64,000 nt of DNA from Liolophura sinensis (taxonomy: Eukaryota; Mollusca; Polyplacophora; Chitonida; Chitonidae), in the NCBI RefSeq assembly GCF_032854445.1, contig NC_088307.1, forward strand, positions 930,001-994,000, written 5' to 3'. The translations under genes and the position numbers were made by a program. Of the stretch, positions 57,540 to 64,000 are shown piece by piece. Position 1 is the first letter of the stretch. The number at the start of each line of letters is the position of its first letter. Below the pieces are notes generated by a model that was not told the origin of the DNA, ran no database searches, and worked only from the letters and a program-made list of their open reading frames with translations.

Positions 57540-59370
57540 GAGCATATAAGAGACCAGATCTATCCAGCATGTGTGGTAGTGCATCTATCCAGCATATAAG
57601 AGAGCAGATCTATTAAGCACATGTGGCAGCAGACCTATCCAGCATATAAGAGAGCAGATCTATCCAGCACATGTGGCAGCAGATCTATCCAGCATGTGTT
57701 ATAATACATCTATCCAGCATATAAGAGAGCAGATCTATCCAGCACATGTGGCAGCAGATCTATCCAGCACATGTGACAGCAGATCTGTCCAGCATGTGTT
57801 ATAGTACATCTATCCAGCATATAAGAGAGCAGACCTATCCAGCACATGTGGCAGCAGATCTATCCAGTATGTGTGACAGCAGATTTATCCAGCACTTGTA
57901 GCAGATCTATCCAGCTTGTGTGACAGCAGATCTATCCAACATGTGTGATAGTACATCTGTCCAACATACGTGACAGTAGATCTATCCGGCACATGTGGCA
58001 GCAGATCTATCCAGCATATGTTGCAGTAGATCTATCCAACATACGTGACAGTAGATGTGACAGCAGATCTATCCAGCATACGGGACATCAAATCTATCCA
58101 GCCTGTGTGATAGTAGATCTATCCAGCATACGTGACAGCAGATCTGTCCAGCATATGCGACAGTAGATCTATCAAGCCTGTGTGATAGTAGATCTATCCA
58201 GCATATGTGGCAGCAGATCTATCCAGCTTATGTGGAAGCAGATCTATCCAGCATATGTGACAGCGGATCTATCCAGCATATGTGAAACATCTATCCAGCA
58301 CGTGTGGCAGTAGATCTATCCAGCACATGACAGTAGATCTATCCAGCACATGTGACAGTAGATCTATCCAGCACGTGTGGCAGTAGATCTATCCAGCACA
58401 TGACAGTAGATCTATCCAGCACATGTGACAGTAGATCTATCCAGCATGTGTGACAGTAGATCTGTCCAACATGTGTGATAGTAAATCTATTCAGCACATG
58501 TGACAATAGATCTATCTACGATAAGTGACAGGAGACTTATCCAGCATGTGTAATAGTGCATCTATCCAGCATATAAGAGAGCAGATCTATCAAGCACATG
58601 TGGCAGCAGATCTATCCAGCATATAAGAGAGCAGATCTATCCAGCACATGTGGCAGCAGATCTATCCAGCATGTGTGACAGCAGATCTATCCAGCATGTG
58701 TTATAGTACATCTATCCAGCATATAAGAGAGCAGACCTATCCAGCACGTGTGACAGTAGATCTATCCAGCATGTGTGACAGTAGATCTGTCCAACATGTG
58801 TGATAGTAAATCTATTCAACACATGTGACAATAGATCTATCTACGATAAGTGACAGGAGACTTATCCAGCATGTGTAATAGTGCATCTATCCAGCATATA
58901 AGAGAGCAGATCTATCCAGCACATGTGGCAGCAGATCTATCCAGCATGTGTGACAGCAGACCTATCCAGCATGTGTAATAGTACATCTATCCAGCATATA
59001 AGAGAGCAGATCTATCCAGCACATGTGGCAGCAGATCTATCCAGCATGTGTGACAGCAGATCTATCCAGCATGTGTTATAGTACATCTATCCAGCATATA
59101 AGAGAGCAGACCTATCCAGCACATGTGACAGTAGATCTATCCAGCATGTGTGACAGTAGATCTGTCCAACATGTGTGATAGTAAATCTATTCAGCACATG
59201 TGACAATAGATCTATCTACGATAAGTGACAGCAGACCTATCCAGCACATTTGACAGTAGATCTACTTTTCATAAGTGCCAGTAGATCTATCCAGCCTATG
59301 TGACAGCAGATCTATCCAGCATACTTAACAGTAGATTTGTCCAGCATATGTGACAGTAGATCCATCTAGC
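57540..59370. repeat. 23-25-bp minisatellite with AGATCT in most units, about 75 copies
   Basis: Unit CAGCAGATCTATCCAGCACA plus TGTGA, irregular in length, with CATATAAGAGAG and CATGTGTTATAGTA variants. A marker monomer (CTGTCCAACATGTGTGATAG) recurs at about 58463, 58788 and 59163, so blocks of 325-375 bp were copied as wholes. Confidence 0.95.
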
Positions 59371-60120
59371 ATACGTGGCACAGAAAGTTACCTGTCACAG
59401 AAAGTTACCTGTCACAGAAAGTCTTGTGTGTCGTATGTAACCGGAGTTATAACAAAATAGCTGTTAATATAATAACAAGGCGGGTAACACCTGCCTTGTC
59501 ATCTTATTATGCACGGGTATGAACTTTTGCTGCAGCTGAGATCGTTCTAATGGTTACAACATTTCTTATAAATGTATTTACAAATTAAATATTCTATGAC
59601 ATATACATCTATGTAGACGACAGGAAATATATACACATTTTCAAAGGCGCCAAATAACAATATGGGCAAGAACTGTCTTAGTATCACAAACGGCATAAGT
59701 TGTATAATAAATTAATAAAATTTTCATTTCTAAATCTCTAAAACAGTAATTTTGTCAGTACATACGTGGATACAAGCACAACCCTTTCAATGCAATATCA
59801 TACTTAGCATTTTCGAAGAGACGCTAACAAAAATTTAAATTCAGACCACAGTATACTTTCTATCAAAAATGGGACATTTAAAAACGCATCAAAAAAGAAA
59901 AACAAATCAACAAACAAAACAAATAAAAGAAAGAGACCCACAAACATAGCACCATATGAACTTACTACGATGAACGCAGATTTTACAAACTAACACATTT
60001 CGAAATGTTTCACAATCTCAATAATTCAGCCATCTACACGATGAGGGCTTTACAAGGGTGATCATTATAACAGTAAGGATTCTGTGTACAGGAGCCCGCC
60101 CATCGGTAAATACAATAAGA
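59371..60120. other. No gene seen
   Basis: AT-rich DNA, starting with a short CACAGAAAGTTACCTGT repeat (two and a half copies, 59390-59421). Confidence 0.5.
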
Positions 60121-60129
60121 ACATAACAG

Positions 60130-60957
60130 CACTTATAGAACGCTACCGCGTGTGTACTCGAACCCTTGTGGGATTAAATGTGCATGTAATTATAACTGGA
60201 CAGTGCTTATAGAACGGTACCGCCTATGCACACTAACCATCCCATAATTAAATGTGCATGTAATCATAACTGGACAGTGCTTATAGAACGGTACCGCCTC
60301 TGTACACTAACCATCCCATAATTAAATGTGCATGTAATTATAACTGGACAGTGCTTATAGAACGGTACCGCCTCTGTACACTAACCATCCCATAATTAAA
60401 TGTGCATGTAATTATAACTGGACAGTGCTTATAGAACGGTACCGCCTCTGTACACTAACCATCCCAGAATTAAATGTGCATGTAATTATAACTGAACAGT
60501 GCTTATAGAACGTTACCGCCTCTGTACACTAACCATCCCATAATTAAATGTGCATGTAATTATAACTGGACAGTGTTTATAGAACGGTAGCGCCTCTGCA
60601 CACTAACCATCCCATAATTAAATGTGCATGTAATTATAACTGGACAGTGCTTATAGAACGTTACCGCCTCTGTACACTAACCACCCCATAATTAAATGTG
60701 CATGTAATTATAACTGGACAGTGCTTATAGAACGGTACCGCCTCTGCACACTAACCATCCCATAATTAAATGTGCATGTAATTATAACTGGACAGTGCTT
60801 ATAGAACGGTACCGCCTCTGCACACTAACCATCCCAGAATTAAATGTGCATGTAATTATAACTGGACAGTGCTTATAGAACGGTACCGCCTCTGTACACT
60901 AACCATCCCATAATTAAATGTGCATGTAATTATAACTGGACAGTGCTTATAGAACGT
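60130..60957. repeat. 74-bp satellite, about 11 copies
   Basis: Unit: CAGTGCTTATAGAACGGTAC, CGCCTCTGTACACTAACCAT, CCCATAATTAAATGTGCATG and TAATTATAACTGGA, spaced exactly 74 bp with few variants. It lies about 560 bp downstream of the cadherin stop codon, so it may fall in that gene's 3' UTR. Confidence 0.96.
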
Positions 60958-61521
60958 CATATTTACAGTCATAATAGATTCGTGACAAAAGATCTGTCAA
61001 ATTTAGCCAGTCCATTTTTATATGCAACATTTCCAGAAATAACTCTGCTTTGGCCATAACGCCACAGGGATTTATGATTTTAAAACACAGTTGTTAGGTA
61101 TGAAATCTGTCCAGGTACAAGTCCTCCGCTACAGCTACAGTGATATACATGTATTGCCCTCAGATTTAACCAATCACAAGCAGCTAGAGCAAACGGTCAA
61201 CTCTCAAGATTTATACAATAACTTGTGGAGAGAACTTATCAGTAATGTATTATATTATATTGGATATCCTACTGCATTGTACTTGTGCAGAACTGCATGA
61301 ATATATTTAAGTTTAAGTATATGAATGTTCAACAAACAACATGAATACCACACACGCACTGCGTATAGAGCAACTGAACGTATTAACGCTCTTTCTTGTA
61401 AAGACCGTGGCGTAAAAACAATAAAAGGCGGCCTGAGCTTTCCATAAATTGTGTTATACCAAACTGCTGTTTTACCAGGCTACATATTCAAGTTCGCTAC
61501 CTGTTCGATTTCACAACAGGA

Positions 61522-61714
61522 CTATATTGCTTTGCCATTGGAAACGGCTCGTAAATTTTGGAGAAAATCTTCAGAGTGACTTCCCCTGGGTAATGTCAAG
61601 GTGGCGCTCATGTATAAAGATCTGTCATTGGCCGAGTTGTCGGATTCAGATTTGTTGCTATAGTAACTGGAGTACGCCGAACCTCTTCGTGACGGTTTCT
61701 GTTGCTCTTTTCGT
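61522..61714 (-). CDS. Cadherin gene terminal exon, cytoplasmic tail
   Basis: 193 nt from acceptor TTGTCCAG to TAG. Encodes RKEQQKPSRRGSAYSSYYSN, an acidic Ser/Asn stretch, TLTLPRGSHSEDF and a final SNGKAI. It is Ser/Tyr-rich, a likely substrate for kinases. No catenin or known adaptor motif was recognised. Confidence 0.8.
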
Positions 61715-64000
61715 CTGGACAATCAGAACAAAAAGTGGCAGCGTTAAAGCACAAAGAAATGAGAGATAGGTGGAAATTTTAACTAAATATTGAAAGAAGG
61801 CTTATTTAAGACTTCACTATGCTTCAATTGTATATAGTTCTTTTATAGTACATAGTAGTTACGTGGCCTACTTCTGGCAGCCATACCAGCCCATGTAGAC
61901 AGGACTCCAGTACGGCTGATTTGCTATTGTTCTGTGAGGAGGATGATAACTCCTGCAGCCCCTTCATGCGGAAACATTTAGAAAATATATAGAGAAAATA
62001 ATATTTTGTTCCTCTTCGGCCGTACGTAGAAAGATCTTGCAGCAACCTGCGGATGGTCGTGGCTTTATCCCGGGCTCTGCCCGGTTTCCTCACACTTTAA
62101 TGCTGGCCGCAGTCGTTTAAGAGAATTATTAGCGAGAGCTGGATTTAATCCCGTGACCTCGTAGACGTTACACGTAGAATACATGCGATTGTTGATAGAA
62201 CATACAAACCTTCGACACCATATAATAAGGATAATCGCAATGAGGATGGTTAGGAGCCAGCAGGCAATCAGGATTCCGATCAAAGTTCCTGTTAGCAAAA
62301 CAAACAATACACGACTTAAATAAACTAATGTTTTCAGCTATATATCATCGGTATACTGTAAAAGGGAATTCCACAGTTCTTTTAAATTTCATTTGATATT
62401 TTTTCCACACCACACTGTAAAGTTTGTTTTCTCATTATTGATTCTTACCCTCGGTCGAGCTTTAGAGTAACGACATCGAGTGTTGATTCTAGGTTATGCC
62501 GTTCTAAAGGTGTTTTCATTCAAACATGAACATAACGATAGAACGTTCCGTTCTACTAGTGGTTTTGCCCCAAACTAAAACATAGCTAAAGAGCATTGTG
62601 TTCTTTTGGTGGTTTTGATTGAAACCTAAACATAGCTAAAGAACATTCTGTTCTGTTGGTGGATTTGGTTAAAACCTAAACATAGCCAATCAAGACTCTG
62701 TTCTGTTGGTGGTTTTGATTCAAACCTAAACATAGCTAAAGAACATTCTGTTCTGTTGGTGGATTTGGTTAAAACCTAAACATAGCCAATCAAGACTCTG
62801 TTCTGTTGGTGGATTTGATTCAAACCTAAACATAGCTAAAGAACATTCTGTTCTGTTGGTGGATTTGGTTAAAACCTAAACATAGCCAAACAAGACTCTG
62901 TTCTGTTGGTGGATTTGGTTAAAACCTAAACATAGCCAAACAAGACTCTGTTCTGTTGGTGGTTTTGATTCAAACCTAAACATACTAAGAACATTCAAAC
63001 GGTAACCTCTATACACCAGTGCTTGACATCAGAGGGGTACTGGTACTGCATGCGTATTAAAGTGACGTTGTGTGAGTGAATGTTTGATTGATTATGAGAA
63101 AGAGTAAACATAGGCTTTTTTGTATACAAGATGCTTATAGTCCATGGTCATTGAATCAACGTATTAAGATCAATTCCATAACATGTGTTATGCCATGTTT
63201 TCCTGTTCATCTGTGAGGGCTATTATCTTCAAGGATCTATCTGTTCCTCTTGTAAACGTATAGGAGTATCGCTGGTAAGGACACTCTGTCTAGTCGGTTA
63301 GCATCAGGTCCAAACACCTTCAAAGGTTATTAATCTAGATATTAGATCAGTTAATATTGAAACAAATTTTTACCTGAGGCGGTTTCGATTGCTGGACAAG
63401 ACTGGTTATCAGGAAATACACTTATCTGAAAAGGCAGAAAGAGAGATATAAATAAGAAACAAGAATAGGTCTACAGAGATACATAAATATACTGATCTGA
63501 AACAAGGGATAGGCCTACAGAGAGACAAAGATAGTGATCTGAAACAAGGATAGGCCTGCAAGAGACATAAATATACTGATCTGAAAACGCTGAGCTTTCA
63601 TTCAGACTAGTATACTAGTATGAATGAAGCTCAGCGTTTTCTGTGTAACTAAAGATTTAAATGACTGGGTAAGGTGGAAAAAACAACTGACCTTTTCGGA
63701 CAATATTTTACAAAAATTAAGGTAACTATAAAATGAATTGAATACGAAAGGTTGAATTAAACTATCCTATGTAACGAGCATAAACTTACATAGAGCCAGG
63801 CTTCGTCTTGGAACGGTCCGTCGCTCGCTACCAGCTTTAATTTGACCACGGAGTCTGGGTAACTTTGCAGAATGTCATCTCTGTTAACTCTTTGAACTAC
63901 GGTGATGTTTCGACCATTCATGGCGAAGTACTGGCTCCGAGTCTCAAGAACGTACAACACTTTAGACTCTTTGTCGAAGTCTCGAGCGCTAACTTGAATG
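61522..64000 (-). CDS. Cadherin-family transmembrane protein, C-terminal part (four exons, partial)
   Basis: Exons on the - strand: 64000-63790 (continues off the window), 63425-63374, 62288-62210 and 61714-61522, with GT-AG introns and consistent phases. The protein reads a cadherin repeat with the calcium-binding ARDFD and LVASDGPFQDEAW blocks, a short CPAIETAS linker, a hydrophobic membrane segment of about 24 residues (GILIACWLLTILIAIILIIW) followed by basic CRRRK, and a cytoplasmic tail of about 65 residues rich in Ser/Tyr/Asn ending GKAI. Known of the family: calcium-dependent cell adhesion or mechanical linkage at the plasma membrane. The tail has no catenin-binding region that I can recognise, so it is not a classical cadherin; a protocadherin, CDH23-like or invertebrate-specific type is possible. 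The N-terminal repeats are outside the window. Confidence 0.85.
62036..62140 (+). mobile_element. SINE fragment in cadherin intron
   Basis: CAGCAACCTGCGGATGGTCG, CCGGGCTCTGCCCGGTTTCC and AATGCTGGCCGCAGTCG, the central part of the first SINE family. Confidence 0.7.
62210..62288 (-). CDS. Cadherin gene transmembrane exon
   Basis: 79 nt after acceptor GCTAACAG, completing a Gly codon and encoding TLIGILIACWLLTILIAIIL then IIWCR, a membrane span followed by a basic stop-transfer. Donor AAG|GTTTGT is slightly non-consensus. The frame can also be read through into the intron for about 50 codons, but splicing to 61714 gives the better, basic continuation. Confidence 0.8.
62545..62995. repeat. 50-bp minisatellite, about 9 copies (cadherin intron)
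   Basis: Unit TTCTGTTGGTGGATTTGGTT plus AAAACCTAAACATAGCTAAAGAACATTCTG. Two types (AAAGAACATTCTG and CAAGACTCTG) alternate over part of the array, giving a 100-bp dimer. Confidence 0.93.
63374..63425 (-). CDS. Cadherin gene linker exon
   Basis: 52-nt exon between a TTTTCAG acceptor and a CTCAG|GTAAAA donor, encoding ISVFPDNQSCPAIETAS plus one base. It completes the last strand of the repeat and forms the extracellular linker, with a single Cys. Confidence 0.8.
63584..63642. other. Near-perfect palindrome in cadherin intron
   Basis: The arm AAAACGCTGAGCTT is repeated inverted, followed inward by imperfect TCATTCA/TGAATGA and a central AGTATACT. The whole 55-60 nt stretch folds back on itself with one offset base and one mismatch. 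Flanking sequence is unrelated. Confidence 0.8.
63790..64000 (-). CDS. Cadherin gene exon with last cadherin repeat (partial)
   Basis: Open from the window edge to a TAT|GTAAGT donor. It reads IQVSARDFDKES, FAMNGRNITVVQRVNRDD and VVKLKLVASDGPFQDEAWLY, following the cadherin-repeat pattern (A-x-D-x-D, then DRE-like, then ASD). Phase 0 at the donor. Confidence 0.85.

Overview
The window is eukaryotic nuclear DNA from an invertebrate, most likely a mollusc (bivalve or gastropod). Evidence: genes split by GT-AG introns, gene-poor AT-rich DNA, tRNA-headed SINEs whose 3' parts look like common molluscan repeats, several DNA-transposon remnants, and very many tandem arrays (roughly a quarter of the window). 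No prokaryotic organisation is present. The species cannot be named from this sequence.

Two genes are well supported. (1) A complete F-box/WD-repeat gene, FBXW5, on the + strand: six coding exons between 21416 and 46167, joined phase-correctly into 679 codons plus stop. Its introns are swollen by satellites: an 83-bp array in intron 2, several minisatellites in intron 4 and a 66-bp array of about 64 copies in intron 5. (2) The 3' end of a cadherin-family membrane protein on the - strand (61522 to the right edge): last cadherin repeat, short linker, transmembrane exon and cytoplasmic tail; the rest lies beyond the window.

Layout: 1-2690 no gene seen. 2690-4503 remnant of a Ty3/Gypsy-like LTR retrotransposon (LTR end, tRNA-Leu-type primer site, frameshifted gag). 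4504-8000 decayed, probably TE-derived coding DNA with a Cys4 zinc-ribbon segment expanded as a 45-bp tandem repeat and a broken PHD-like motif. 8000-14900 mostly featureless with dispersed repeats. 14900-15540 CpG-rich with CACGTG boxes, a candidate promoter. 16-21.3 kb minisatellites and SINEs. 21.4-46.2 kb FBXW5. 46.2-49 kb FBXW5 3' flank. 49-57 kb MITEs, a 79-bp satellite with higher-order structure, and a TIR element. 57.5-59.4 kb and 60.1-61 kb further arrays. 61.5-64 kb cadherin gene.

An assembly problem matters for anyone using this region: 40347-44596 and 44797-49011 are the same sequence twice on either side of a 200-N gap. The FBXW5 last exon therefore appears twice, once with a one-base frameshift (near 41636) and once intact (45945-46167). 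This is best read as two overlapping contig ends (or two haplotypes) joined without merging, not as a biological duplication.

No new multi-gene system was found. The most unusual content is the satellite biology: arrays seeded from SINE remnants, an array grown out of a zinc-ribbon coding motif, arrays with higher-order and inverted monomers, and an intronic array in which every unit resembles a splice acceptor.
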